Below are positions 17,768-28,833 of a DNA stretch of 64,000 nt, one piece after another. The stretch is from Blastococcus tunisiensis. GTDB lineage: Bacteria; Actinomycetota; Actinomycetes; Mycobacteriales; Geodermatophilaceae. Both the position numbers and the translations under genes were made by a program. Positions within the stretch are counted from its first letter, which is position 1. Each line of letters begins with the position of its first letter. The notes under the pieces are model-generated. The model searched no databases and had not been told where the DNA came from. It saw nothing but the letters and a program-made list of their open reading frames with translations. The DNA is taken from positions 86,888 through 150,887 of the forward strand of contig NZ_FOND01000014.1 of the NCBI RefSeq assembly GCF_900112815.1, written 5' to 3'.

Positions 17768-18721
17768 GTGACGGTCGGTGCACGCGGCTCCATCTCGCCC
17801 TACGCGGTCTTCGACCGCGCGTCGTGGCGAGCCCTGGCCGCGGGGTCACGGCTGCCGCTGGACGAGGCCGAGCTCCGCGAGCTGGCCACGCTCGGCGACC
17901 GGATCGACCTGGACGAGGTGGCCACGGTCTACCTGCCGCTGGCCGAGCTGCTGGACCTGCACGTGACCGCCAGCCAGCGGCTCTGGGCCGCCCAGAGCGA
18001 CTTCCTGGGCAACAGCACGGCCAAGGTGCCGTTCGTCATCGCCGTCGCCGGCAGCGTCGCGGTCGGCAAGAGCACGACGTCCCGCCTGCTGCAGCGCCTC
18101 CTGGCCGCCGCCCCCGGCTCCCCCCGCGTCGACCTGGTCACCACCGACGGCTTCCTGCACCCCAACGCGGTGCTGGAGTCCCGTGGCCTGCTGGGCCGCA
18201 AGGGCTTCCCGGAGAGCTACGACCGCCGGGCACTGGTCCGGTTCCTGGCCGACGTGAAGTCCGGCCGCGAGGAGGTCTCCGCCCCGGTCTACGACCACCA
18301 GTCCTACGACGTCGTCCCCGGCGCCCGGCAGGTGGTGGACCGGCCCGACGTCCTGGTGCTCGAGGGGCTCAACGTCCTGCAGGCCGGTGGCCGGGCCGAC
18401 GGGACGGCGCCCCCCGTGTTCCTCTCCGACTTCTTCGACTTCTCCGTCTACGTCGACGCGGCCGAGGCCGACATCCAGCGGTGGTACGTCGAGCGGTTCC
18501 TGGCGCTGCGGCGCACGGCGTTCCGGGACACCACGGCGTACTTCCACCGCTTCGCCGACCTCACCGACGACCAGGCCCGGGAGACGGCCCTGGGCATCTG
18601 GTCGGCGGTCAACGGCCCCAACCTGCGCACCAACATCGCCCCCACCCGTTCGCGGGCACGGCTGGTGCTGCAGAAGGCCGCCGACCACTCCGTGCGGCGG
18701 GTGCTGCTCCGCAAGCTCTGA
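17768..18721 (+). CDS. coaA: Pantothenate kinase, type I
   Basis: A 317-residue P-loop kinase that phosphorylates pantothenate in the first step of coenzyme A synthesis. Motifs: [14 protein letters not shown] near the N-terminus, the Walker A loop [41 protein letters not shown] and [10 protein letters not shown], all typical of bacterial CoaA, whose usual length is about 310-320. I used GTG 17768 because CACGAT lies 7 nt before it, close to the leaderless pattern; ATG 17759, three codons upstream, is equally possible. A hairpin follows the stop. Confidence 0.95.
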   Translation: MTVGARGSISPYAVFDRASWRALAAGSRLPLDEAELRELATLGDRIDLDEVATVYLPLAELLDLHVTASQRLWAAQSDFLGNSTAKVPFVIAVAGSVAVGKSTTSRLLQRLLAAAPGSPRVDLVTTDGFLHPNAVLESRGLLGRKGFPESYDRRALVRFLADVKSGREEVSAPVYDHQSYDVVPGARQVVDRPDVLVLEGLNVLQAGGRADGTAPPVFLSDFFDFSVYVDAAEADIQRWYVERFLALRRTAFRDTTAYFHRFADLTDDQARETALGIWSAVNGPNLRTNIAPTRSRARLVLQKAADHSVRRVLLRKL

Positions 18722-18723
18722 CC

Positions 18724-18745
18724 GCGGCGCCGGCGGACGCGCCGC
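18724..18745 (+). terminator. Hairpin terminator after coaA
   Basis: Seven-bp stem GCGGCGC / GCGCCGC with an 8-nt loop, starting 3 bp after the coaA stop. No T-tract. Confidence 0.5.
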
Positions 18746-18933
18746 CGACCTGCGCGTTCGCACCCGGGCGTCGGAGGCGTTGGCACTACCTGCCGACTCC
18801 TTGGAGTGATTCGGTGACCCAGCTCACGCCCGGCGGCTTCAGTCGGGGCGCACACTTGCCGAATCCAGTGACTAGACGAACACGGTGCGTAGTTCCGGGC
18901 CGTGTCGTGGATGCCGAACGAAGAGAGACCGCC

Positions 18934-19137
18934 ATGTGCCACCACGTAACGCCCTGCCCCGACGCCGCGAGCGAGGCACGTGACCTCGCGGCCGTGGTCC
19001 GGAGCCGCCCCGAGCAGGGGTGGAGCCTGCTGTGCAACGGCGTCGTGCTCTTCGACGACGACGGCGAACTGCTCCCCGACGGCCAGGCCGTCCCGGACCA
19101 CCACGTCTGGCTGGCTCCCGAGCTCGCCCAGGCCTGA
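18934..19137 (+). CDS. DUF5999 family protein
   Basis: A 67-residue protein beginning MCHHVTPCPDA and containing EQGWSLLCNGVVLFDDDGELLPDG, the pattern I recall for DUF5999, a short family widespread in Streptomyces and relatives. Three cysteines and paired histidines near the N-terminus could bind metal. No function is established. ATG 18934 follows AAGAGAG. About 190 bp of relatively AT-richer DNA lie upstream after the coaA hairpin, so it probably has its own promoter; a TAGACG and a TAGTTC are visible there but no convincing -35/-10 pair. Confidence 0.8.
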   Translation: MCHHVTPCPDAASEARDLAAVVRSRPEQGWSLLCNGVVLFDDDGELLPDGQAVPDHHVWLAPELAQA

Positions 19138-19168
19138 TCAGGGACCCCTGCGGGCCCGGGACGGTGCC

Positions 19169-19759
19169 TCACGAGGTGGCTTCGCGCGCGACCCGTTCCA
19201 GCCGGTCGCGGTAGCCGGTCCACCAGGCCCGGTCGACGGCGGGCAGGTTGTCCCCGCCCGCGCGCAGCCCGGCCGCCCCGTCGATGAGCTCCCGCACGAT
19301 GTCGGCGTGACCGACGTGCCGGTCGGTCTCCGCGATGACGTGCACCAGCACCCGGTGCAGGGTCACCTGCGCGCGCTCCCCGTCCCACCACGGCACCCGG
19401 CCCGGGGCGTCCAGCGGCAGGTCCTCGACCGTCGCGTCCGCGTGCCGCCACGCCCGGCGGTAGAGGGCCACGACGTCCTCGCGGGACTCCTGGGCCGTCG
19501 CCCACATGTCCCAGTTGGGCCGGCTGCCGTCGTCGGCGACCCATGGTCCGGCCTCGTCCGCCGGACGGCCGAAGGTCTCGCCGAAGTAGCCCAGTTCGAC
19601 GTACGCCAGGTGCTTGACCAGCCCCAGCAGGTTCGTGCCCGTCGGGGTCATCGGCCGCCGGACGCCGTACTCGTCGAGGCCGTGCAGCTTCCAGAGCAGG
19701 GCGTCCCGCCCCACCTGCAGGTACCGCTGGAGGTCCGCCTTGACGGTCTGCTCGCTCAT
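19169..19759 (-). CDS. DinB-family protein (putative thiol- or metal-dependent enzyme)
   Basis: A 196-residue four-helix-bundle protein of the DinB/DUF664 type. The metal-binding histidines are placed as usual: NLLGLVKHLAYVELGYF (first His about residue 57) and VLVHVIAETDRHVGHADIVREL (two His about residues 140-150). The family includes mycothiol-dependent isomerases and S-transferases in actinobacteria, so a role in mycothiol detoxification is possible. ATG 19759 begins MSEQTVKADLQRYL, a common N-terminus. The gcvP stop lies 41 bp upstream of its start on the same strand, so it may be cotranscribed with gcvP. Confidence 0.82.
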   Translation of the reverse strand: MSEQTVKADLQRYLQVGRDALLWKLHGLDEYGVRRPMTPTGTNLLGLVKHLAYVELGYFGETFGRPADEAGPWVADDGSRPNWDMWATAQESREDVVALYRRAWRHADATVEDLPLDAPGRVPWWDGERAQVTLHRVLVHVIAETDRHVGHADIVRELIDGAAGLRAGGDNLPAVDRAWWTGYRDRLERVAREATS

Positions 19760-19800
19760 GGCCGCCACCCTGCCAGCCAGGAGCGGCACGGCGTCCGTCG

Positions 19801-22779
<2,979 letters not shown>

Positions 22780-22786
22780 TGCAGGA

Positions 22787-22792
22787 ACGCTA
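22787..22792 (-). promoter_or_regulatory. -10 hexamer TAGCGT of a probable leaderless promoter (gcvP)
   Basis: Minus-strand TAGCGT, 7-nt spacer TCCTGCA, GTG 22779. Same hexamer as before the GDPD gene. Confidence 0.55.
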
Positions 22793-22800
22793 CCAGCGGG

Positions 22801-22926
22801 GGCCCGACGAGCGGGGGCCCGAAGGGTCCCCCGAGGAGGGACGGGACGGCAGACGAAGACGCTGGAACGCGAGCCGTCCCGCGAGGCCGGCCCGACGAGC
22901 GGGAGCCCGAGGGGTTCCCCGAGGAG
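22801..22926. repeat. Two copies of a 38-bp hairpin repeat between gcvP and the MerR gene
   Basis: Copies at 22801-22838 and 22889-22926 share 35 of 38 bases, both beginning GGCCCGACGAGCGGG and ending CCCGAGGAG. Each can fold as an 8-bp stem around a 3-nt loop (repeat positions 13-20 with 24-31). Two of the three differences are a paired change, G16-C28 in one copy and A16-T28 in the other, which keeps the stem. This is the behaviour of a REP-like extragenic palindrome. No third copy was noticed in the window. Confidence 0.7.
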
Positions 22927-22996
22927 GAGCCGGGGATGGGCTCCACGCAGCCCGGGAACGGCACGTGGCCGCGGTCGTCGTCCGGAGGACGACAGA

Positions 22997-23566
22997 TCAC
23001 ATGGCGCGGCGACGGCGGCGCAGCGACAGCTCGTCGTCGGCGGTGTGCACCGGGCCGCCGTCGAGGCGCTCGGCGGGCAGCTCGGCGAGTTCACCGGAGA
23101 GCTCGCGCAGTGCGCCGGACACGGCGATCCCGAAGACGCCCTGGCCGCCGGCGAGCAGGTCGACGACCTCCTCGGCGGAGGTGCACTCGTAGACCGTGGC
23201 GCCGTCGGAGAACAGCGTGATGTTGGCGAGATCCTTGATCCCGCGCGTGCGCAGGTGGTCGACCGCCTTGCGGATGTTCTGCAGGGAGACGCCGGTGTCC
23301 AGCAGCCGCTTCACGACCTTGAGCACGAGGATGTCGCGGAAGGAGTACAAGCGCTGGGTGCCCGACCCGGTGGCGCTGCGCACCGATGGCGCGACCAGGC
23401 CCGTCCGGGCCCAGTAGTCCAGCTGGCGGTAGGTGATCCCTGCAGCGGCACACGCCGTCGGACCGCGGTATCCGACCAGGTCGGTGTCGACCTCGTCGTA
23501 CTGCGGAGCCCCGACAGCGGCATCGCTGAACAGCTGACCCTGAGAGCCGTCCCTCTGGTCGCTCAC
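22997..23566 (-). CDS. MerR-family regulator (Rv1830-like)
   Basis: A 189-residue regulator. The winged helix reads [65 protein letters not shown], the MerR DNA-binding domain placed after a 25-residue lead. The C-terminal half ([39 protein letters not shown]) has no metal-binding cysteines. Position between gcvP and the bifunctional nuclease gene matches Rv1830. GTG 23566 follows GGAGGAGGACGC. A good sigma-70-type promoter with a palindromic spacer lies 140 bp upstream. Confidence 0.9.
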   Translation of the reverse strand: MSDQRDGSQGQLFSDAAVGAPQYDEVDTDLVGYRGPTACAAAGITYRQLDYWARTGLVAPSVRSATGSGTQRLYSFRDILVLKVVKRLLDTGVSLQNIRKAVDHLRTRGIKDLANITLFSDGATVYECTSAEEVVDLLAGGQGVFGIAVSGALRELSGELAELPAERLDGGPVHTADDELSLRRRRRAM

Positions 23567-23703
23567 GTCCAGCGTCCTCCTCCGGTCCCGGTCCGCTCGC
23601 ACGGCCCGGGTCGACGGTTCGCACCCGAGGTGCCGCCCCGTGCGCGGCGACCGGTGGGCGTTGCACCCACTGACCTCAGATGTCACACCGTTGTTGTTCG
23701 CCG

Positions 23704-23732
23704 ACCGTAAGCCGGGTGGTGGACCCGGTCAA
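23704..23732 (-). promoter_or_regulatory. Promoter of the Rv1830-like MerR gene with palindromic spacer
   Basis: Minus strand: -35 TTGACC (23727-23732), exactly 17 nt, -10 TACGGT (23704-23709). The spacer holds the inverted repeat CCGGGT-n5-ACCCGG (23712-23728), which overlaps the -35. MerR regulators bind such repeats between -35 and -10, so this may be an autoregulatory operator. The leader to GTG 23566 would be about 130 nt. Confidence 0.65.
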
Positions 23733-23843
23733 CTGAGCGGGGCGGCGTGTCGCGTCGCTCATCACTTCGAGTGGAGGTCGAGACGCCACCTGCCGATGTT
23801 CCCGGGATGGCCTCTCCACGCGGGACTGCGCGGTGGCCCCTGC

Positions 23844-24332
23844 TCAGGCGGAGCCGCCGGACCCGGATCCGGCGCCGAAGTCCTCAGGCGAGATCTGGTC
23901 CAGGAACTCCCGGAACTTCTCGACCTCGTCCTCCTGCTCGTCGGGGATCTCGATCCCCACCTCGTCGAGCAGGTCGTCCGCGCCGAAGATCGGCGCACCG
24001 GTGCGCACCGCCAGCGCCACGGCGTCCGACGGGCGGGCGCTGACCACCCGCTCGTCCCCGAAGACCAGCTCGGCGATGTAGATCCCGTCCCGCATCTCGG
24101 TGATGTTGACCGCCTCGAGGGTGGCGCCCAGGGCGCTCACGACCTCCCGCAGCAGGTCGTGCGTCATGGGCCTGGCCGGCCGGACCCCCTGCTGCTCGAA
24201 CGCGATGGCGGCCGCCTCGACGGCGCCGATCCAGATGGGCAGGTACCGCTCGCCCTGCGTCTCCTTGAGCAGCAGGATCGGCTGGTTCCCGGGCAGTTCG
24301 ACGCGGACACCGACGACTCGAAGCTCCTGCAC
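23844..24332 (-). CDS. Bifunctional nuclease family protein (DUF151)
   Basis: A 162-residue protein corresponding to Rv1829. VELPGNQPILLLKETQGERYLPIWIGAVEAAAIAFEQQG and RPSDAVALAVRTGAPIFGADDLLDEVGI are the conserved DUF151 segments. Plant relatives show both RNase and DNase activity in vitro; a bacterial role is unproven. The C-terminal tail is acidic and then G/S-rich. GTG 24332 follows GAGGAG. It lies between two MerR genes in the conserved garA block. Confidence 0.9.
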   Translation of the reverse strand: MQELRVVGVRVELPGNQPILLLKETQGERYLPIWIGAVEAAAIAFEQQGVRPARPMTHDLLREVVSALGATLEAVNITEMRDGIYIAELVFGDERVVSARPSDAVALAVRTGAPIFGADDLLDEVGIEIPDEQEDEVEKFREFLDQISPEDFGAGSGSGGSA

Positions 24333-24458
24333 GGTGCGACTCCTCGGCTGCGGCCCGGGGGGAGCGGGCGGCTCGGTCAGGTCAGGCGACGGTCGCCGGG
24401 CCGGGAGGGAACGACCCGCTCCCGGCTCCGGTGCGGCCACGTCCACGGTACGCCGCGG

Positions 24459-25205
24459 TCACGGACGGAGGAGATCCCGGAGGCGCGCCTCCAGCAACGC
24501 GGTGTGCAGCTGCGCCGACAGGGTCGCGAGCTCGCGCAGCTTCTCGGTCGCGCGGGTCCGCGCCTCCTCGGAGCGGGCCCGCAGCACGGGGGCGACGAGC
24601 TGCTCGACGAGCCCGGCCTCGCGCTCGACACCGGTGCGGTACACGCGCAGGTGCCGCGGCTCGATGCCGTGGCGGGCCAGGCCGGCCGCCGCCCGCGCGA
24701 TCGGCAGGTCCGTGGCGGGGTGCCGGCCGTCGGCGTCGGTCGACAGCAGCCCGAACTGCACGCAGTCGGCGAGCTGGTCCGGCTCCAGGCCCGCGGCGCG
24801 GGCGAACTGGTCCGACGTCAGCGGGGGTACGCCCGCCTCGGTGTCGACGTCGGCGGCGGACGCCGGCGGCACCGAGCCGGGGCCGGTGGCCGGCGCCGGC
24901 AGGGGCTCGCCGCGGTCGAGGGCGTCGAGGTGCTCCTTGATCACCCGCAGCGGGAGGTACTGGTCGCGCTGGGCGGCCAGGACGTAGCGCAGCCGGCTCA
25001 CGTCGGCCCGCGAGAACTTGCGGTACCCCGACGGCGTGCGCTGCGGGTGCACCAGGTCCTCGGACTCGAGGTAGCGGATCTTGCTGATCGTCACGTCGGG
25101 GAAGTCGTCGCGCAGGACTGCCAGCACCTCGCCGATGGTCAGCCGTGGCGTGTGCTGATCGGCGGCGTCCCCGAGCGCGCTGTCGCGCTCGGGCACCGCC
25201 GTCAC
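24459..25205 (-). CDS. ftsR: MerR-family cell-division regulator FtsR (Rv1828-like)
   Basis: A 248-residue regulator. The DNA-binding domain is LTIGEVLAVLRDDFPDVTISKIRYLESEDLVHPQRTPSGYRKFSRADVSRLRYVLAAQRD, which matches FtsR of Corynebacterium glutamicum and Rv1828. FtsR activates ftsZ in C. glutamicum. A linker of about 45 residues rich in A, P and G separates it from a C-terminal helical domain (LTSDQFARAAGLEPDQL), an effector-like pseudo-MerR fold as in Rv1828. GTG 25205 is the first start in the conserved frame. It lies 77 bp downstream of garA on the same strand. Confidence 0.9.
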   Translation of the reverse strand: MTAVPERDSALGDAADQHTPRLTIGEVLAVLRDDFPDVTISKIRYLESEDLVHPQRTPSGYRKFSRADVSRLRYVLAAQRDQYLPLRVIKEHLDALDRGEPLPAPATGPGSVPPASAADVDTEAGVPPLTSDQFARAAGLEPDQLADCVQFGLLSTDADGRHPATDLPIARAAAGLARHGIEPRHLRVYRTGVEREAGLVEQLVAPVLRARSEEARTRATEKLRELATLSAQLHTALLEARLRDLLRP

Positions 25206-25281
25206 GTCCCCGTCTCGCCGACGCCCCGGCCCCGGGCGCCGGACCCTGCCCCGCCGACGCGGGGACCCGCCGGTCCGCGCA

Positions 25282-25800
25282 CTAGCGAGCGGCCGGCTCG
25301 CCGGTACGGGGGCCGGTCAGGTAGACGAGGCGGAACTTCCCGATCTGCACCTCGTCACCCCCGGCCAGGCTGGCGACGTCGACCGGCTCCCGGTTGACGT
25401 AGGTGCCGTTCAGGCTGCCGACGTCGTGCACCGAGAAGCCGCCGCCCTCGCGGTGGAACTCCACGTGCCGCCGGCTGACGGTCACGTCGTCCAGGAAGAT
25501 GTCGCTGTCGGGGTGCCGGCCGGCGGTCGTGACGTCCTGGTCGAGCAGGAAGCGGCTCCCCGCGTTCGGCCCGCGCTTGACGACCAGCAGGGCCGAGCCG
25601 GCCGGCAGCGACTCCACGGCACCGGCGTGCGCGTCGGCCGCCGACTCGGTGATCTCCGGCTGCTCGGTGGAGTCCTCCCCGCCGACCTTCGGGATCACGC
25701 TGGTCGACTCACCGACCCGCTCCTGGGAGAGCGCCGAGCCGCACTGCGCGCAGAAGCGACTGCCCTCGGGGTTCTCGTGGCCACATCGAGTGCAGTGCAC
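25282..25800 (-). CDS. garA: GarA-like FHA-domain protein with N-terminal zinc ribbon
   Basis: A 172-residue protein. Residues 1-22 form a zinc ribbon (C3-x2-C6 and C17-x2-C20). Then comes an acidic linker with threonines and serines that could be kinase targets, and a C-terminal FHA domain (TAGRHPDSDIFLDD, SRRHVEFHREGGG, SLNGTYVNREPVD) carrying the phosphothreonine-binding R, S, H and N residues. In mycobacteria GarA, switched by PknG/PknB phosphorylation near its N-terminus, controls 2-oxoglutarate dehydrogenase and glutamate enzymes. Mycobacterial GarA lacks the ribbon. The canonical double-threonine ETTS motif is not obvious here. GTG 25800 follows GGAGGAGACAG. Confidence 0.9.
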   Translation of the reverse strand: MHCTRCGHENPEGSRFCAQCGSALSQERVGESTSVIPKVGGEDSTEQPEITESAADAHAGAVESLPAGSALLVVKRGPNAGSRFLLDQDVTTAGRHPDSDIFLDDVTVSRRHVEFHREGGGFSVHDVGSLNGTYVNREPVDVASLAGGDEVQIGKFRLVYLTGPRTGEPAAR

Positions 25801-26020
25801 GTCTGTCTCCTCCTGTGCGAGGGGCCCCGCCGCGGGCCTCTGGACGGGCCGCGAGCGGCCGGCGGACAGCGGGCCGGGCGGCCCGCCGTGGGTCGGCCGC
25901 CGCGCGAGCGGCGGACCGGGGTCATGGAACCAGCCGGTCGGCCCGAGGGTCAACCGGACGGTCAGGGTCGTGGAACCGAGGTCCCCGTGCTGATCACCGG
26001 CGAACCGGTGTCCTCACACG

Positions 26021-26026
26021 ATCATA
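26021..26026 (-). promoter_or_regulatory. -10 hexamer TATGAT upstream of garA
   Basis: The minus strand reads TATGAT in a locally AT-richer patch (CACTATGATCGTGTGAG), 221 bp before garA GTG. No good -35 is seen at 17 bp. It could drive garA and genes downstream. Confidence 0.4.
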
Positions 26027-26063
26027 GTGAGCACCGGGGCCGCCGGGCTCGGTGGCGGGGCCG

Positions 26064-26468
26064 TCACGAGGACTCGACCACCGCCTGGTACGCGTCGGCG
26101 TCCAGCAGACCGCCGATGGGATCCCCACCCTCCCCGGGCACGCTGATCTCCACCAGCCACCCGGCGCCGTACGGATCGGCGTTGACCGTCTCCGGGGTCG
26201 CCTCGAGCGCCTCGTTGACGGCCGCGACCACCCCCGCGACCGGTGCGTAGATGTCCGACACGGACTTGGTCGACTCGACCTCACCGATCGGCGTCCCCGG
26301 GACGACCTCGTCACCGACGGCCGGCAGCTGGACGAAGACGATGTCCCCGAGCGCGTCCTGGGCGTGGTCGGTGATCCCGACCCGGACGACGGAGGACGTG
26401 CCGTCGGTGCCCTGGACCATCGCCCACTCGTGCTGGTCGGTGTACCGGCGGTCATCGGGTGTGGCCAT
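26064..26468 (-). CDS. gcvH: Glycine cleavage system H protein
   Basis: A 134-residue lipoyl carrier protein. The lipoylated lysine is K68 in [18 protein letters not shown], and YTDQHEWAM and [20 protein letters not shown] are the usual N-terminal segments. It shuttles the aminomethyl group between GcvP and GcvT. ATG 26468 follows GGAGAG. In this block it precedes garA as in Rv1826-Rv1827, tying glycine cleavage to the FHA switch protein. A 10-bp hairpin lies upstream, separating it from the DUF881 operon. Confidence 0.96.
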   Translation of the reverse strand: MATPDDRRYTDQHEWAMVQGTDGTSSVVRVGITDHAQDALGDIVFVQLPAVGDEVVPGTPIGEVESTKSVSDIYAPVAGVVAAVNEALEATPETVNADPYGAGWLVEISVPGEGGDPIGGLLDADAYQAVVESS

Positions 26469-26500
26469 GCGGCTCTCCAGGGCTCGTGGTGGCTCAGCGG

Positions 26501-26551
26501 CCCCGCTGCCGGGCCCCGCCGCGAGCGTGCGAGCGGTGGGGGGCAGCGGGG
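26501..26551 (-). terminator. Hairpin terminator after the pgsA-DUF881 operon
   Basis: Perfect 10-bp stem CCCCGCTGCC / GGCAGCGGGG around a 31-nt GC-rich loop. It starts 8 bp past the DUF881 stop on the minus strand and lies before gcvH. Confidence 0.6.
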
Positions 26552-26558
26552 TCCTTCC

Positions 26559-27590
26559 TCAGTCGTCGACGTCGGGCGAAGCGTATTGAGGCGTGTCCAG
26601 CGGCCGCAACGCGTCGACGAGGACCTGGTCGGACTGCTCGATCGTCACCGAGGCGCCCAGCCGGTTGAGGTCCTGCACGACCCCGCCGGGGATGTTGAGG
26701 GCGGTGTCCATGTTCTGCGGCGAGCCGATGACGACGATCTCGTAGGGCGAGGTGATGGGCCGGCCGTCGACCATCAGGTCGCCCGGGGTGCCGGTGACCG
26801 CGGTGGAGACGCCGACGCGGACGTCGTCGATCTGCATGGTCTCCGCGCCCGCGCCCCGCAGCTCCTGGATGGCGTCGACGACGTCGCTGACCCGGACCTC
26901 CCCGTCGGGGTCGCGGATGGTGATCACCAGCCCCGGCCCCTGCGCCGGCACCGTGCCGTTGAGGATGCCGATCGCCTCCGCCTGGGCGCGCGCCTCCTCC
27001 AGCGCTGCCGCGGACCGGCTGTCGGAACTGGTCAGCTGCTCCAGCGCGTCCCGCTGGTCCGCGATCTGGTCGCGGAGCCGCTCCTCACGGGCGTTCAGGT
27101 CGTCGAGGATCCGGACCAGGTCCTCCTCGCGGGCACCGGCGTAGTCCTGGTCGTCCCCGACGGACCGGACCTGGACGGCGAAGGCGAAGCCCAGCAGCAG
27201 GGTGAGCACGCCGATGAGCACGGCGGCGAGCGGGTCCCGCGTCCGGCGGGCGGAGGTGCCGGTCCCCTGCTCACCGGTCCCCACCCCCTCGGCCGGGACG
27301 TCGGCGGCGGGCCGGTCGGCGGTCGCACCGGGCTCGCCGGCAGCCGCTTCCTCGCCAGGAGGCCGGTCCACGGGGGGCTCGTCCACGGCGGGCTCGTCCA
27401 CGGCGGGCTCGCCGGTGGCGGGCTCGCCGGTGGGCGGCTCGCCGGTGTTCGGCTCCTCGTCAGCGGGCCGGACCGCGGCGGGCTCGTCGGCGGCGTCGCG
27501 GCCCCTCGCCGAGCCGAAGGGGTGCGGCAGCACGACCTCGTCGTCGCCGTCCTCGCCCCGGCGGGGGTCCGGTCGTTCGTCCCCGGTCAT
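26559..27590 (-). CDS. DUF881 family membrane protein with Pro/Glu repeat tail (Rv1825-like)
   Basis: A 343-residue protein. Residues 1-125 are cytoplasmic and rich in E, P, G, T and D with pentad repeats such as EPAVD and GEPAT. One membrane segment follows (LAAVLIGVLTLLLGFAFAVQ), then a coiled coil and the extracytoplasmic DUF881 domain (GPGLVITIRDPDGE, ADVVDAIQELR-like segment, QIDDVRVGV, PYEIVVIGSPQNMDTAL). DUF881 proteins resemble the periplasmic part of divisome or pilus-assembly proteins; function unknown. ATG 27590 overlaps the small basic protein stop (ATGA). Confidence 0.88.
   Translation of the reverse strand: MTGDERPDPRRGEDGDDEVVLPHPFGSARGRDAADEPAAVRPADEEPNTGEPPTGEPATGEPAVDEPAVDEPPVDRPPGEEAAAGEPGATADRPAADVPAEGVGTGEQGTGTSARRTRDPLAAVLIGVLTLLLGFAFAVQVRSVGDDQDYAGAREEDLVRILDDLNAREERLRDQIADQRDALEQLTSSDSRSAAALEEARAQAEAIGILNGTVPAQGPGLVITIRDPDGEVRVSDVVDAIQELRGAGAETMQIDDVRVGVSTAVTGTPGDLMVDGRPITSPYEIVVIGSPQNMDTALNIPGGVVQDLNRLGASVTIEQSDQVLVDALRPLDTPQYASPDVDD
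27376..27465. repeat. 15-bp tandem repeat within the DUF881 gene
   Basis: Six consecutive 15-bp units begin with GGCTC at 27376, 27391, 27406, 27421, 27436 and 27451. The first two are identical (GGCTCGTCCACGGCG) and the last is degenerate. They encode the five-residue EPxxD/EPxxG repeats of the cytoplasmic tail. Such an array can change copy number by slippage without shifting frame. Confidence 0.7.
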
Positions 27591-27919
27591 GCGCGGAACA
27601 CGTGCCGTCGGATGGCGGCGGCGTTGCCGAAGATGCGGATGCCGAGGACCACCACGACCGCCGTGGACAGCTGCGCACCGACGCCGAGCTGGTCACCGAG
27701 GAAGACGATCAGCGCGGCCACCACGATGTTGGACACGAAGGAGATGACGAAGACCTTCGCATCGAAGATCCCGTCCAGCCGGGCGCGGAATCCGCCGAAG
27801 ACGGCGTCCAGGGCGGCGACCACCGCGATCGGCAGGTACGGCTGCAGCCACAGCGGGACGGTGGGGTCGAAGAAGAGGCCGAGGAGGACACCGGCCGCGA
27901 GTCCGAGGATCGGGATCAC
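27587..27919 (-). CDS. sbp: Small basic protein (DUF1290, Rv1824-like)
   Basis: A 110-residue protein with three hydrophobic segments, matching the DUF1290 small basic protein: IPILGLAAGVLLGLFFDPTVP, LPIAVVAALDAVFGGFRARLDGIFDAKVF and a C-terminal TAVVVVLGIRIFGNAAAIRR. In Bacillus the homologue sits near ftsA-ftsZ; the role is unknown. GTG 27919 is 5 bp after the upstream DUF881 stop, and its stop overlaps the next ATG, so the three genes are tightly coupled. Confidence 0.92.
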   Translation of the reverse strand: MIPILGLAAGVLLGLFFDPTVPLWLQPYLPIAVVAALDAVFGGFRARLDGIFDAKVFVISFVSNIVVAALIVFLGDQLGVGAQLSTAVVVVLGIRIFGNAAAIRRHVFRA

Positions 27920-27924
27920 GGGGG

Positions 27925-28833
27925 TCAGCCTCCAGGCACGGGGTCGGGGGCGGGAGCCGGGTCGTCCCGGCCCTCCGGTCGGGCAGCGCTCAGTTCGAGG
28001 ATGCTGCCCGCGGGGAGGGACAGTTCCTCCTCCTTGGCGAACTCGAAGCGCAGCCCGAAGGTCTTGGAGATCCCGGCGAGCACCTCCACCTCGGGGCTCT
28101 CGAGGAAGGCCTTCGACAGGGCGTCGGGATCGCCGATGGCCCGGATCTCGTAGGGGTTGGTGACCGGCCGGAAGTCGACCAGCACCGCCTCCCCGGCGAA
28201 CCGGATGGCCGTCGTCGGCCCCAGGCGCTGCCCGTTGATGCTGATCGCCTCGGCACCGGCCGCCCACAGCGCGTTGACGACGACCTGCAGGTCGCCGTCC
28301 CGCACCCGCCCGCGCAGGTCCTCCTCGACGGTCCCGCCACCCACCGGGTCCTCGTCGGCCGTCGGGTCGGCATTGGCCAGGGTCACCAGCAGCCCGGGGC
28401 CGGTCGCGGGCACGGCGGCGGCGCCCCGCTCGGCCCTCGCCAGCGCATCCCGGACCCGCTGGCCGACCGCCGTGGCGTCGAGCAGCTCGCCCCGCGCGCC
28501 GGTGACCTCGCTCCGCAGGATCTCCAGCTGGTCGGCCAGGTCGTCGGTGACCTCCGAACCGCGCTGGATGTCGTCGACCAGGACTGCGCGCACCTGCTGG
28601 CGCCCCTGGACGCTCGCGGCGGCCTCCTGGTAGGTGATCGCCACCAGGACGCCGGCCACCACCATGGTCAGGGCGACGGCCACCCGGCCGCGGGTGCGCG
28701 AGCGGGGGCCGCCCTCCCGGGCACGCGCCGCCGCGGCCTGGGCGTACGCCGGGTCGAGGGTCTCGGCGAGGACCGCGTCGAGTAGGGACGCCCCCATCGA
28801 GCGCGGTCCACCACCCCGCGGAGGTGGGGTCAC
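27925..28833 (-). CDS. DUF881 family membrane protein (Rv1823-like)
   Basis: A 302-residue protein if translation begins at GTG 28833, which overlaps the pgsA-like stop (GTGA); the internal ATG 28797 would give 290 residues but has no ribosome site. Domain order: a short cytoplasmic part (LLDAVLAETLDPAYAQAAAARA), one membrane segment (VAVALTMVVAGVLVAITYQ), a coiled coil (VTDDLADQLEILRSEV) and the DUF881 domain (GPGLLVTLANADPT, VNALWAAGAEAISINGQRL, NPYEIRAIGDPDAL). It is paralogous to the DUF881 gene on the other side of the small basic protein. Confidence 0.88.
   Translation of the reverse strand: MTPPPRGGGPRSMGASLLDAVLAETLDPAYAQAAAARAREGGPRSRTRGRVAVALTMVVAGVLVAITYQEAAASVQGRQQVRAVLVDDIQRGSEVTDDLADQLEILRSEVTGARGELLDATAVGQRVRDALARAERGAAAVPATGPGLLVTLANADPTADEDPVGGGTVEEDLRGRVRDGDLQVVVNALWAAGAEAISINGQRLGPTTAIRFAGEAVLVDFRPVTNPYEIRAIGDPDALSKAFLESPEVEVLAGISKTFGLRFEFAKEEELSLPAGSILELSAARPEGRDDPAPAPDPVPGG

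Noticed and set aside
22801..22926. CRISPR-like array
   Set aside because: Only two 38-bp units with one 50-bp spacer, imperfect identity, internal hairpins and no cas genes.
22780..22996. Glycine riboswitch upstream of gcvP
   Set aside because: The gcvP start lies 7 nt from a -10 box, leaving no leader; no paired glycine aptamer pattern was seen. The repeats there form simple hairpins.
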